A DNA stretch of 48,459 nt from a bacterium (GTDB lineage: Bacteria; Zhuqueibacterota; QNDG01; DTFT01): NCBI GenBank assembly GCA_016933415.1, contig JAFGAX010000070.1, forward strand, positions 1-48,459. Direction: 5' to 3'. A program made the translations under genes and the position numbers. The notes below the pieces were generated by a model. That model saw nothing but the letters and a program-made list of their open reading frames with translations. It was not told where the DNA came from and did not search any database. This document shows, in pieces, positions 34,040-42,930 of this stretch (within the stretch, counting starts at the first letter, position 1; every line of letters starts with the position of its first letter).

Positions 34040-34980
34040 GCCATCCATCTCCCGATCTTCTGAGCAGAAATGAACGAAATCCCATCCTGACCTCCTCCGA
34101 CTGGCCCTATCGGGTAAACAGCGTGTTCAATCCGGGCGCCGTGTTGCTTCCCGATGGAACCACTCTGCTTCTCTGCCGGGTTGAAGACCGGCGCGGGCAT
34201 TCCCACTTGTGCGCCGCCCGTTCCGCCAACGGCGTGGACGGCTGGAGAATGGACACGGAGCCGACGCTGTCGGCCGATCCGGAGCGTTTTCCGGAAGAGT
34301 TGTGGGGAATCGAGGACCCGCGCGTCACTTTCATCCCTGAACTCGGCCGGTATGCCGTCGTCTATACCGCATACACGCATGCCGGTCCCGGAGTGGCCCT
34401 GGCGCTCACCGATGATTTCCGAAAATTCGACCGCTATGGACTGATCATGCAGCCCGAAGACAAGGATGCGGCCCTGTTGCCCCGCCGCATCGGCGGCCAA
34501 TGGGCGTTGATTCACCGTCCGGTCAGCGATCCTCAGGCGCACATGTGGATATCCTATTCGCCCGATCTTCGTTCGTGGGGGAACCATCGAAAGATGCTGG
34601 AAGCCCGGCGGGGGGCATGGTGGGATGCGAATAAAATCGGCCTTTCGCCGCCGCCCATTGAGACGCCGCAGGGCTGGCTGGTGATTTATCACGGTGTGCG
34701 GATGACCGCCGGAGGATGCATTTACCGGTTGGGACTGGCGTTGTTTGATCTGCGGAATCCGGAACGTTGTCTGAAACGCGGCGACGAGTGGATATTCGGG
34801 CCGGAAGAACCCTATGAAAGACGGGGAGACGTGGATGATGTCGTCTTTCCTTGCGGCTGCATCCTGGCTCCTGACGGAGACACGCTCAGTCTGTACTACG
34901 GCGCGGCCGATTCGAGCATTGCACTGGCCACGGGCAGTGTCCGCGCCATGCTTGAATGGCTGGAGGTTCAGGACCCCTGA
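34036..34980 (+). CDS. GH130 family beta-mannoside phosphorylase-like enzyme
   Basis: 314 aa with the five-bladed propeller pattern of GH130: NPILTSSDWPYRVNSVFNPGAV, LLLCRVEDRRGHSHL, WGIEDPRVTFI (the ED pair includes the likely catalytic Asp), WALIHRP, WWDANKIGLSPPPIETPQGWLVIYHG (phosphate and sugar site) and YYGAADSSIALATG. Family members cleave beta-mannosides with phosphate. It overlaps the upstream GT fusion by 4 bases (ATGA), so both are translated together. Whether it works on beta-1,4 or beta-1,2 mannosides cannot be read from the sequence. Confidence 0.88.
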   Translation: MSHPSPDLLSRNERNPILTSSDWPYRVNSVFNPGAVLLPDGTTLLLCRVEDRRGHSHLCAARSANGVDGWRMDTEPTLSADPERFPEELWGIEDPRVTFIPELGRYAVVYTAYTHAGPGVALALTDDFRKFDRYGLIMQPEDKDAALLPRRIGGQWALIHRPVSDPQAHMWISYSPDLRSWGNHRKMLEARRGAWWDANKIGLSPPPIETPQGWLVIYHGVRMTAGGCIYRLGLALFDLRNPERCLKRGDEWIFGPEEPYERRGDVDDVVFPCGCILAPDGDTLSLYYGAADSSIALATGSVRAMLEWLEVQDP

Positions 34981-35195
34981 ACCTGCCGGCCGGCGGACCC
35001 TTTTTCCGTTTTCCGGGAACAGCGTACCGCGGGCCCTTGTTTGAACAATTGCGCGGGAATACAAGCGGAAGGGCATTTGACGAATTTTCCCCGCGTCATG
35101 CGTGGCATGAACGCCGGCCTGTTGGCTGCATCCGATGCGTGTTGAGACGATTTGATCAATAAAGGAATTAGTAATCGGCGTTCATTGGGATAATT

Positions 35196-35250
35196 CAAGC
35201 GCCCCCATGGGAACATGAGGCAAAACCGGATGATTCATCCGGTTTTTCTC
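35196..35250. repeat. tRNA-Glu end plus terminator, copy 3 (diverged)
   Basis: aagcgcccccatgggaac matches the corresponding 18 bases of copy 2 at 16 positions. The hairpin behind it has changed sequence (aaaaccggatga, 35222-35233; tcatccggtttt, 35235-35246) but keeps the same design and T-run. About 25 bases upstream of copies 2 and 3 also look related (cgattaccgggatt versus cgttcattgggata). Confidence 0.55.
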
Positions 35251-35367
35251 TGGGAAGGCCTCGAGGCCGGGTAAAAGGTCCGCCGAACCATAACATCGCG
35301 TATACAAGGCGTGTCTGCAGTCTATTTTAAAATCCGCATAAAAGCATTATTAAATATTTAAAATTGC

Positions 35368-35396
35368 TTGATTTATTGATAATTTTTTATTATATT
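35368..35396 (+). promoter_or_regulatory. Promoter of the sigma-factor gene
   Basis: TTGATT at 35368-35373, a 17-bp spacer and TATATT at 35391-35396, in a very AT-rich stretch about 100 bases before the start codon. Confidence 0.6.
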
Positions 35397-35499
35397 CAAG
35401 ATTATAACTTACCCCTCTTTTGCTGCAAAGACGATTTTGCACTCGAATCATGCCGGAAAATGACGGACCAGAGTTGATCAGAGGAGATTTCACCTTCCG

Positions 35500-36348
35500 A
35501 TGATAAAGAGCCGACAGAGCAGAGCCAATTCATCCCTTGATATTTACCTCCAGGAAATCGGAGAGGTCCCGTTGTTGTCGCCCGGGGAGGAAGTCGAACT
35601 GGCGCGGCGGATCCGGCAGGGAGACGAGGAAGCGCTCGAAAAGCTGACCACAGCCAATCTCCGTTTCGTCGTGAGTGTCACCAAGCAATATCAGAACCGG
35701 GGATTGTCCTTCGCCGATCTCATCAATGAGGGGAATGTCGGCCTGATCAAAGCCGCAAGACGGTTCGACGAGACCCGTGGTTTCAAGTTCATCTCGTACG
35801 CGGTGTGGTGGATCCGGCAGTCGATCCAGCAGGCCCTGGCGGAGCATTCCAGAGTGGTCCGGCTTCCCCTGAACCGCATCGGAACGCTGAACCGCATCAG
35901 CAAGGCCTGCGGCGTCCTGGAGCAGGAATTCGGCCGGGATCCCAGCATATCGGAAATCGCCGAGCAGATGGAATTGGAGACGCAGGATGTCATTGACCAC
36001 CTGAGCCTGTCCGGAAAGCAGTATTCGCTCGACGCGCCGATGGGCCACGATTCCGACACAAGCCTGCTGGATGTTGTCAAGGATGAGCATCAGTCCGCTC
36101 CGGACGCCCGTCTGGCCGCGGAATCGCTCCAGGAGGAGATCCGGAAGGCGCTGGACACGCTGACGGAGCGGGAGGCCCGGGTCATCCGGCTGTATTTCGG
36201 CCTGGACAACAGCCGGAGCATGAATCTTGAGGAAATCGGGAATCAAATCCATCTGACCCGCGAGCGGGTGAGACAGATCAAGGAGAAGGGGTTGAAGAAA
36301 CTCCGCCGGAATTCGCGAAGCGGGGCGCTGCAGCAGTATCTGGGATAA
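35500..36348 (+). CDS. rpoD: Sigma-70 factor, short primary (Bacteroidetes-type RpoD)
   Basis: 282 aa. Region 1.2 (SSLDIYLQEIGEVPLLSPGEEVELARRI), region 2 with NLRFVVSVTKQYQNRGLSFADLINEGNVGLIKAARRFDETRGFKFISYAVWWIRQSI, regions 3 and 4 with LTREARVIRLYFGL-type and LTRERVRQIKEKGLKKLR helix-turn-helix. Region 1.1 is absent. This size and the ending QQYLG resemble the housekeeping sigma factor of Bacteroidetes, not the 600-aa RpoD of Proteobacteria. It is either the primary or a closely related group 2 sigma. GAGGAG is at 35481-35486, 13 bases before the ATG, a rather long spacing. A terminator follows at 36381. Confidence 0.9.
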   Translation: MIKSRQSRANSSLDIYLQEIGEVPLLSPGEEVELARRIRQGDEEALEKLTTANLRFVVSVTKQYQNRGLSFADLINEGNVGLIKAARRFDETRGFKFISYAVWWIRQSIQQALAEHSRVVRLPLNRIGTLNRISKACGVLEQEFGRDPSISEIAEQMELETQDVIDHLSLSGKQYSLDAPMGHDSDTSLLDVVKDEHQSAPDARLAAESLQEEIRKALDTLTEREARVIRLYFGLDNSRSMNLEEIGNQIHLTRERVRQIKEKGLKKLRRNSRSGALQQYLG

Positions 36349-36380
36349 GCCGAAAGGACGGATTCGGGAGAATCTACAAG

Positions 36381-36412
36381 ACGGGAACCTCCCTGAAGAA
36401 GGTTCCCGTTTT
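36381..36412 (+). terminator. Terminator after the sigma-factor gene
   Basis: Stem acgggaacc (36381-36389) and ggttcccgt (36401-36409) with an 11-base loop and a short TTT. Its sequence is closely similar to the terminator at 5061 (shared aagacgggaac and gttcccg arms). Confidence 0.7.
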
Positions 36413-36436
36413 GACGGGTAATGATGAAAAATTCCA

Positions 36437-36599
36437 AGACCCCCGCCTGAAGATCGCGGGGGTGACAGGACAGGCGAATAGCCACACCGGAGAGAGGCGG
36501 GTGTGACAGGCGAAGACTCACGCCGGAAAGAGGCGGGGGTGACCGGAAAGGCGAGGACTCGCGCCGGAAGGACGCGTGAGTGACACAGCGCCTTCTGCA
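36437..36599. repeat. Four tandem hairpin-forming repeats
   Basis: Four units of about 36-41 bases, each ending in a variant of gtgacaggcg. The arms differ but stay complementary: cccccgc/gcggggg, cacacc/ggtgtg, cacgcc/ggcg (partial) and ctcgcg/cgcgtgag. Different bases with kept pairing suggest the fold, not the sequence, is maintained. Confidence 0.6.
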
Positions 36600-36696
36600 G
36601 GTTTTATCCCTTGACCCAATCCCTTGAATTAGTTATCTTTGCAAAAATGAAGAGCATACCCGCCCGCCCCATCCGTCCATTTTCGGAGAATCCCGA

Positions 36697-38973
36697 ATGA
36701 CATCCGAACCTGTGCAGAAATCGGAATCAACGCCTTCCTCCGCTGTTTCCCGCTTTTTCCAATCCATTCTCCAATTGATTTTCTCCATGCCCGCGGCGCT
36801 CGTCATGGCCCTGATATTCGCCGTGTCCATCGCGGCCGCCACGTTCATCGAAGCGCGGAGCGGAACGGACGCGGCCCGGGCGGCGGTGTACAATGCCGCG
36901 TGGGTCGAAATTCTCCTCGTCCTCATCGGGCTGAATCTGGCCGCGAACCTGATCCGGCTCCGTTTATGGCGCAAGGGCAAAAGGACGGTCTTCCTCTTCC
37001 ATCTGGCTTTTCTGTTCATCCTGACCGGCGCGGCTGTCACGCGCCATTTCGGATTTTCCGGAACCATGAACATCCGCGAGGGGGAAGCTTCCGATACGAT
37101 GATTTCAGAGAAGACGTCTCAACCGGTCCGGCTTCCGTTCAGCCTGCGGCTGGAGGATTTCCGCGTGGACCGGTACCCCGGGTCCATGAAGCCGTCGGGT
37201 TTCACGAGCGATGTGACCGTCCTGGATCCGGAAAAGGGGATGGAGAAACCGTATTCCATTTTCATGAACCACATCCTGCGTCATCGCGGGTACCGGTTCT
37301 ACCAGTCCTCGTACGACGACGACGAAATGGGAACCATCCTGACCGTGTCCCGCGATCCGGGCATGGTTCCGACCTATGCCGGGTACGTCCTGCTCGGCCT
37401 GTTTCTGCTGGCCAATCTGTTTGCATCGAACGGCCGGTACCGCAGCCTGGGCCGGACGGTCCGCAATTGGTCAGGCGCCGCACTGGCTCTGTTGTTCCTT
37501 GCGGCTGCGCCGGACACCGCAAGGGCCGGGGACGCTTCCGTTGAAGCATCCGGTATCCGGGGCCGCCGGAACTCGCAATCGGCCGTTGAAAAACACTTCG
37601 GCCGGCTGGCGGTTCAGGACAATCAGGGACGCGTCAAGCCGGTTCAGTCCATGATGCTCGAATGGATGCGGTCCGTTCCGGGCCTCGGGAAATACGGGCG
37701 CGGGGACGCGGACCGGATCGCTTTCCTGTTTTTCGTCCGGCCGGATACGGTTCTCCCGTCCGCGGAGACGGCGGATTTCAGCGCGGCCTCCGGTTACCGG
37801 TTTTTCCCCATGCCGGGCGATCCCGCGGGCCGATGGGTGACCGCTGAGACCGCGGAGAAGAGGCTGAACGCCGCGCCCGAACCGGCCGCGGCTTTCGCGG
37901 TCGAATGGGCCGGCGCCATTCGTGAAGCGGGCCTGCGTTCCCGATGGAAACGCGCGGATTCGCTTATTTCCGTACTGGAGGATTTTCAGACATCCCATGG
38001 GGGCCGCTCCCATCCCGGAAGCGGCAGGCTCGACATGGAGGTGCTCCACAACAGGCTCAATGCGTTTGCCCGTCTGGCGCCGGTCGTCTTCTGGGCGGGA
38101 TTGGCGCTTCTCGTTTTTTCCGTGATCGGATCCTTTCGTCCCGGCCGTCCATGGGCGGCCGCTGAGACGGTTCTGACGGTCGCGCTTCCGGCCTGTTTTG
38201 CGGCGCTGACTTGCGGCCTTGGATTGCGCGCCTTCGTGTCCGGACATGCGCCCTGGACCAACCGTTACGAAACCATGGTCTTCATCGCATGGGCCGGTCT
38301 GCTCGCCGGAATCCTGTTCGGACGGCGGAACCGGCCGGCGCTCGCGGCCGCAGGCATCCTGTCCGGTCTTTTTCTGCTGGCCGCGGCCTCGCCGGGCATG
38401 GATCCAAAAATCAACACGCTCGCGCCCGTGCTGAAATCCGTCTGGTTGATCATACACGTCTCGGTCATCACGTCGAGTTACGGCTTCCTCGGGCTCGGCG
38501 CCGTTCTGGCGCTCTTCAACCTGCTTCTTCTCGGATGGTCGGATGGGGAGCGCGTGCGGCGGACCTTTCTCCGCCAGACAGCGGTCACGGAACGCAGTCT
38601 TCTCGTCGGGCTGACCCTGCTCGCCATCGGAAATTTTCTCGGCGCCGTGTGGGCGAATGAAAGCTGGGGCCGGTACTGGGGCTGGGACCCGAAGGAGACG
38701 TGGACCCTGGTCACAATCATTCTCTATGCGGCTGTTCTTCATTTCAGGCTCGTTCCCGGCCTCCGGGGACCGGCTGCGTTCAATGCCGGCGCGCTGTGGG
38801 CCTTCGGCTCGGTGCTGATGACCTACCTGGGCGTGAACCTGTACCTGTCCGGCCTGCATTCCTACGCATCCGGAGCCAAACCAGGACTGCCGGCCGCTGT
38901 TTTTGCCGCCGCCGGGCTCGCGGCGGCGGTGAGCGCCGCGGCGCTGATCCGGGCGCGGAAGTTCCGTTCATGA
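36697..38973 (+). CDS. ccsBA: Cytochrome c synthase, ResB-CcsA fusion
   Basis: 758 aa. The N-terminal part (about 20-250) is ResB-like, with membrane helices and a periplasmic segment. A helix near 260 and a periplasmic stretch follow (about 280-440), then the CcsA part (about 445-758) with the haem-handling motif WANESWGRYWGWDPKETW near 650 and conserved HVSVITSSYGFLGLG. The fused protein exports haem and attaches it to apocytochrome c (System II). Fusion in one chain is common in epsilonproteobacteria and Bacteroidetes. No c-type cytochrome gene lies in the window. The stop overlaps the rho start (ATGA). Confidence 0.9.
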   Translation: MTSEPVQKSESTPSSAVSRFFQSILQLIFSMPAALVMALIFAVSIAAATFIEARSGTDAARAAVYNAAWVEILLVLIGLNLAANLIRLRLWRKGKRTVFLFHLAFLFILTGAAVTRHFGFSGTMNIREGEASDTMISEKTSQPVRLPFSLRLEDFRVDRYPGSMKPSGFTSDVTVLDPEKGMEKPYSIFMNHILRHRGYRFYQSSYDDDEMGTILTVSRDPGMVPTYAGYVLLGLFLLANLFASNGRYRSLGRTVRNWSGAALALLFLAAAPDTARAGDASVEASGIRGRRNSQSAVEKHFGRLAVQDNQGRVKPVQSMMLEWMRSVPGLGKYGRGDADRIAFLFFVRPDTVLPSAETADFSAASGYRFFPMPGDPAGRWVTAETAEKRLNAAPEPAAAFAVEWAGAIREAGLRSRWKRADSLISVLEDFQTSHGGRSHPGSGRLDMEVLHNRLNAFARLAPVVFWAGLALLVFSVIGSFRPGRPWAAAETVLTVALPACFAALTCGLGLRAFVSGHAPWTNRYETMVFIAWAGLLAGILFGRRNRPALAAAGILSGLFLLAAASPGMDPKINTLAPVLKSVWLIIHVSVITSSYGFLGLGAVLALFNLLLLGWSDGERVRRTFLRQTAVTERSLLVGLTLLAIGNFLGAVWANESWGRYWGWDPKETWTLVTIILYAAVLHFRLVPGLRGPAAFNAGALWAFGSVLMTYLGVNLYLSGLHSYASGAKPGLPAAVFAAAGLAAAVSAAALIRARKFRS

Positions 38974-40235
38974 TCGGCAACGGCTCGAAAACCGGACCGG
39001 GCGGAAGGCCGCGGAAGCCCGCAGGGATCCGCGGGCGGTCATCCGCGGCGCCATCCCGCAGCGGCCGGCGAACCGGATCCAGCGTGTCCGTGAAACCCGC
39101 GGGCATGCCCGTTCCGGATCCTGTAGCCGCGCCTCAAGACGCATGGGAAACGACCGGCGTGCTTGAAGTCCTGGCAGGACGCGGCGGATTCCTCCGCGAT
39201 CCCGGACGCTCCTATGCGCCGGGCCCAGGGGACGTCTGGGTTTCGCCCGAGCTGATTCGCGGATACAGGCTGGTCGAAGGGGCCATGGTGCACGGCGACG
39301 CGGCGGACGGGGACCGCGGCCCGCGGCTCCACACCGTCCGCTCCGTGTGCGGTCTGGATCCGGCCCGATTCGCTTCGCGCACCCCGTTCGACCGGCTCAC
39401 GGCCGTGAGCCCGGACCAGCGCATCCGCCTGGGAGACTCAGGCGATCCGTCCATGCGCATCGTCGACCTGGTGGCTCCGATTGGAAAGGGCACGCGTGGC
39501 ATGATCGTGGCGCAGCCGAAAAGCGGCAAGACGACCCTGCTGGAGAAAATGGCCCATGCGGTCCGCGCCGTGGAGCCGGACATGCGCCTCATTGTTCTGC
39601 TCATCGACGAGCGGCCTGAGGAGGTGACGCATTTCCGCAGGCAGGTGGACGCCGAAGTGCTCGCCAGCTCGAGCGACCAGGATGTGGAATCGCATGCGCG
39701 GCTCGCCGAGATGGCGCTCGGCCACATCCGGACCGAATTGGAATGCGGCCGGGACGTATTCGTTCTCGTGGACAGCCTCACGCGCATGGCGCGCGCCTTC
39801 AATCAGGTGACGGCCGGCTCGCGGCGGACGCTCTCAGGCGGTCTGGACGTATCCGCGCTCGAGGTGCCGAGACGGTTTTTCGGCCTGGCCCGGAAGGCCG
39901 AAAACGGCGGATCCGTGACCGTGGTCGCAACAGCCATGGTGGGAACAGGATCGCGTATGGACGACTACATTTTCGAGGAGTTCAAGGGCACAGGCAACAG
40001 CGAGATCATCCTGGACCGTTCGCTGGCGGATAGCCGTATTTTTCCCGCGATTCACATCGCGTCCAGCGGAACCCGAAGGGACGAGAAGCTGATGACGGCC
40101 GGGGAATGGGAAACCGCGGCGCGTCTCCGGAGAAAGTGGATCAAAATGGAACCAGCGGAGGCAATGAAGGAGTTGCTGGCTATCGTGAAACAAACTGATA
40201 ACAATTCCGACTTACCGGGTATGGATGTGATGTGA
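38970..40235 (+). CDS. rho: Transcription termination factor Rho, short N-terminus
   Basis: 421 aa. Cold-shock-like RNA-binding domain at about 60-130 ([39 protein letters not shown]), Walker A PKSGKT at 183-188 (usually PKAGKT), [25 protein letters not shown], and the highly conserved [48 protein letters not shown] block. The usual N-terminal Rho_N helical domain is missing, replaced by about 50 residues rich in Arg, Ser, Gly and Pro. It overlaps ccsBA by 4 bases, an unusual place for rho. It could be the only Rho or a second paralogue. Confidence 0.9.
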   Translation: MIGNGSKTGPGGRPRKPAGIRGRSSAAPSRSGRRTGSSVSVKPAGMPVPDPVAAPQDAWETTGVLEVLAGRGGFLRDPGRSYAPGPGDVWVSPELIRGYRLVEGAMVHGDAADGDRGPRLHTVRSVCGLDPARFASRTPFDRLTAVSPDQRIRLGDSGDPSMRIVDLVAPIGKGTRGMIVAQPKSGKTTLLEKMAHAVRAVEPDMRLIVLLIDERPEEVTHFRRQVDAEVLASSSDQDVESHARLAEMALGHIRTELECGRDVFVLVDSLTRMARAFNQVTAGSRRTLSGGLDVSALEVPRRFFGLARKAENGGSVTVVATAMVGTGSRMDDYIFEEFKGTGNSEIILDRSLADSRIFPAIHIASSGTRRDEKLMTAGEWETAARLRRKWIKMEPAEAMKELLAIVKQTDNNSDLPGMDVM

Positions 40236-40386
40236 TTGCCGGGATCGCAGAACCCGCCTTAAGCATAGAATTTCCTTGCTTTTTTCAGGTATTTTTCACA
40301 ATATAAAAACACCAGGAGTTTTTTTCCTGATGCGAGAATCCGCGCGGGCCGTTTTACGACACCGCCGGCATGAAGAGGGTTGAAGT

Positions 40387-42033
40387 ATGTCTCACCGGCA
40401 GTTGAGAACACCCTCATCCCCCAGAAAAACAAAAGCTTCCAGATTGAAGCCGGCCGGACGGCCGTCCAGGCAGACCGGTGCGGCATTCCAACAGCGGAAG
40501 CCGCCTCAGATCGAAACCGTCAAACAGACACGCGCATCGAAAAGCGGCTCCGCTTCCGCGTACACCGACCGCCTCGCCCTTCTTCTGTCCACCGTGAATG
40601 AATTGTCCAAGTGCAAATCACTGGACGGTCTGTGCCGGAGAGCGGTCACGCTCATCCGGTCGCGTTTTCATTTTGACCGGGCCGGCATCGTTTTCTTCAG
40701 CGCGGACGGCAGAACCCTGCTGGGCAGTTACGGCACGGATGAAAAGGGACGGCTTCGGGACGAGCGCGGACGGTCCGGCCCGGTGCTCGATGCGCATGCG
40801 GCCGAAGTGCGGAAGGGCCGCGTCCGCCTGAAAGTGTTCCGGAACGACATCCTGACGGACGGTTGGGGGAAAACGGTCGGCCGGTCGGATCACGCGATGG
40901 CCGCGCTCTGGGACGGACGAGCCGTCATCGGCCTGCTCAGCGCCGATCAGCTGTTCACGAAGCGCCGGATCACGGCCGACGACGCGCGCATTCTCGAGCT
41001 GTTCGCCGCGTCCCTGGGGCACCTGATCACGTTCAAACGCACGGAAATTGAGCTGGCGGAAACCAAGAACCGGCTCGAATACATACTCGGCGCCACCCGG
41101 ACCAACGTCGACATCATCGACGAAGCGTTCAATCTGCAGTACGTCGATCCGGAATGGGTCCGGCGCTACGGTCCGCCGGCCGGCCGGAAATGCTACGCGT
41201 ACTTCATGGGCCGCGACGCCATGTGCCCGAATTGCGGCATTCCCGAGGCGCTGAAAACCCGCCGGATCACCGTGTCGGAGGAAGTGCTGCCCCGCGAGAA
41301 GAACCGGGTGATCGAGGTTCACACCATTCCCTACCGGGAGCCGGACGGACGCTGGATGGTGGCCGAATTCAACATCGACGTCACGGAACGGAAGCGGGCG
41401 GAGGACCGGATGCGGACTTCCATGAAGGAGAAGGAAATCCTCCTGAAGGAAATCCACCACCGCGTGAAGAACAATCTGCAGATGATCGTCAGCCTGCTGA
41501 ACCTGCAAGCCGGGAAGAACAGCGATCCGAAGATACTCGACACCATCGACGTGATCCGCAGGCGTGTTTATTCCATGGCGGTCCTGCACGAGAAATTGTA
41601 CGGATCCCCCGATCTGTCCGGAATCCGGTTCGACGAATACATCCGGTCCCTGGTCAATGACCTGCCGTCGTGCGGTCAGGACGGCGCCCCGGTGCGGCTG
41701 TCGCTCCGTCTGGAGCCCGTGGTGCTCAATTTCGGGCTGGCCGTGCCCTGCGGACTGATTCTCAACGAAGCAGTGACCAATGCCGTCAAGCACGCCTTCG
41801 CCGGACGGGCCGAAGGCCGCATCGAAATCACGCTGCGGAAGGCCCGCGACGGAAGCGTGCGACTGTCCGTGGCCGACGACGGCGTCGGACTGCCCCCGGG
41901 GTTCGACCCGGCGGTGTCGGACTCGCTGGGATTCAAGATCATCGTGATTCTGCTTGAACAGCTCGGCGGCGGGCTGAAAATGGACACCCGCAACGGCACC
42001 AGGCTCACGATCCACCTGCCGGCGGGAGAGTGA
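40387..42033 (+). CDS. GAF-PAS-HisKA_2 sensor histidine kinase
   Basis: 548 aa. A basic, disordered N-terminus (about 1-55), a GAF-like domain (about 60-210: TLIRSRFHFDRAGIVFFS), a PAS domain (about 225-335) that holds CYAYFMGRDAMCPNCG, and a HisKA_2 kinase core with KEIHHRVKNNLQMI (H357/H358) and HATPase with NEAVTNAVKHAF and DDGVGLPPG. There are no membrane segments, so it is cytoplasmic. The CPNC in the PAS domain could bind metal or be redox-sensitive. The downstream receiver genes on the same strand are likely partners. AGAGGG precedes the ATG. Confidence 0.87.
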   Translation: MSHRQLRTPSSPRKTKASRLKPAGRPSRQTGAAFQQRKPPQIETVKQTRASKSGSASAYTDRLALLLSTVNELSKCKSLDGLCRRAVTLIRSRFHFDRAGIVFFSADGRTLLGSYGTDEKGRLRDERGRSGPVLDAHAAEVRKGRVRLKVFRNDILTDGWGKTVGRSDHAMAALWDGRAVIGLLSADQLFTKRRITADDARILELFAASLGHLITFKRTEIELAETKNRLEYILGATRTNVDIIDEAFNLQYVDPEWVRRYGPPAGRKCYAYFMGRDAMCPNCGIPEALKTRRITVSEEVLPREKNRVIEVHTIPYREPDGRWMVAEFNIDVTERKRAEDRMRTSMKEKEILLKEIHHRVKNNLQMIVSLLNLQAGKNSDPKILDTIDVIRRRVYSMAVLHEKLYGSPDLSGIRFDEYIRSLVNDLPSCGQDGAPVRLSLRLEPVVLNFGLAVPCGLILNEAVTNAVKHAFAGRAEGRIEITLRKARDGSVRLSVADDGVGLPPGFDPAVSDSLGFKIIVILLEQLGGGLKMDTRNGTRLTIHLPAGE

Positions 42034-42137
42034 GCCGGATACCGGTCGGCGGAAGGAAGACCGGCCGGCGCGGCGGCGTACGCACGCGCGGGCCGGCTGC
42101 AATGATTTCATCCTGAAAGAATGCCGAGGAGGCCTGA

Positions 42138-42908
42138 ATGGAAAACGACGTGATTCTGCTCGTGGAAGACGAAAAAATTGTGGCGCTGGAAATTCAGGAA
42201 GCACTGAAGAAGCTCGGATACCAGGTGCCCCTGACCGTTTCGTCGGGGGAGGAGGCGATTCAGAAGGCCAGGGAGATCCATCCGGTTCTGGTGCTGATGG
42301 ACATCATGCTGAAAAAGAAGATGGACGGAATCGAGGCGGCGCGCCGGATCAAGGAGGAGGTCGGCACTCCCATCGTGTTCCTCACCGCCCATGGGGACAA
42401 GGAGACGTTCCTGCGGTCGCAGCTGGCTGAACCGTTTGATTTCATCGTCAAACCGGTCATCATGAAGGAGCTCAGCAAGCGCATCGAAATGGCCCTGTTC
42501 CGCTCCCGGATCGAGAAGGAGATGAAGGAAAAGGAGCAGTGGCTCGCGGACACGCTCGACGGCATTTCGGACGCCATCATCACGACCGACATCCGCGGCC
42601 GCATCCGCTTCGCCAACGCGGCCGCATCGGCGCTGACCGGATGGCTTCACGCCGAACTGATCGACCGCCCCGTTCAGGAGATGATCCGTCTGTCCGACGC
42701 CAAAACCGGCGAGGCCCGCACGGTCTTCGGCGGGAAGATGCTCTACGACGGCACCTATATCCATCCGCTTGAGTCGCTGATGCTGGCCACGCGGAAGAGC
42801 ACGTCGACCGCCGTCACGCTGTATGTGGCCCCGATCCGCAACCACCACGGCCAGCTGGCGGGGGCGGTGATCACGGTCAAGGAGGGGTCGGACCGGATGC
42901 GGCCCTGA
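42138..42908 (+). CDS. Response regulator, receiver plus PAS
   Basis: 256 aa. Receiver domain at about 1-125 with phospho-acceptor D55 (VLMDIML), acidic pair VEDE near residue 10, T in FLTAHG and K in FIVKPV. A PAS domain (about 135-250: WLADTLDGISDAIITTDIRGRIRFANAAASALTGW) follows. No DNA-binding or enzymatic output domain. This layout is common in regulators that hand signals to a following kinase. GAGGAGGCC precedes the ATG. Confidence 0.85.
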   Translation: MENDVILLVEDEKIVALEIQEALKKLGYQVPLTVSSGEEAIQKAREIHPVLVLMDIMLKKKMDGIEAARRIKEEVGTPIVFLTAHGDKETFLRSQLAEPFDFIVKPVIMKELSKRIEMALFRSRIEKEMKEKEQWLADTLDGISDAIITTDIRGRIRFANAAASALTGWLHAELIDRPVQEMIRLSDAKTGEARTVFGGKMLYDGTYIHPLESLMLATRKSTSTAVTLYVAPIRNHHGQLAGAVITVKEGSDRMRP

Positions 42909-42930
42909 ACCGCCGTCCGCCCGGCATTTT

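Larger units (their letters stand above)
25864..35250. mobile_element. Putative accessory island anchored at tRNA-Glu (two cassettes)
   Basis: Three copies of the tRNA-Glu 3' end with its terminator frame this block: copy 1 from 25864 (in the tRNA gene), copy 2 from 31202, copy 3 from 35202. Cassette A (about 25880-31200) holds the FG-GAP protein; cassette B (about 31220-35200) holds the GT4-glycosidase fusion and GH130 enzyme. Direct repeats of a tRNA 3' end are the usual footprint of site-specific integration. The first cassette is visibly more AT-rich than the flanks. No integrase or excisionase is found, so the element would be decayed or mobilised in trans. Terminator duplication without integration is the alternative. 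Confidence 0.4.
34981..35499. other. Intergenic region before the sigma-factor gene
   Basis: 519 bp. It holds repeat copy 3 (about 35196-35250) and, in its AT-rich last third, a promoter (35368-35396). No gene is seen in the remainder. Confidence 0.5.
36349..36696. other. Intergenic region with terminator and hairpin array
   Basis: 348 bp. It contains the terminator at 36381 and the tandem hairpin array at 36437-36599. The last 100 bases, AT-rich with ttatcttt before ccBA, probably hold the ccsBA promoter, but I cannot define it. Confidence 0.5.

Noticed and set aside
36437-36599. CRISPR array
   Set aside because: Units are only partly alike, with no constant repeat or unique spacers, and no cas gene is near.
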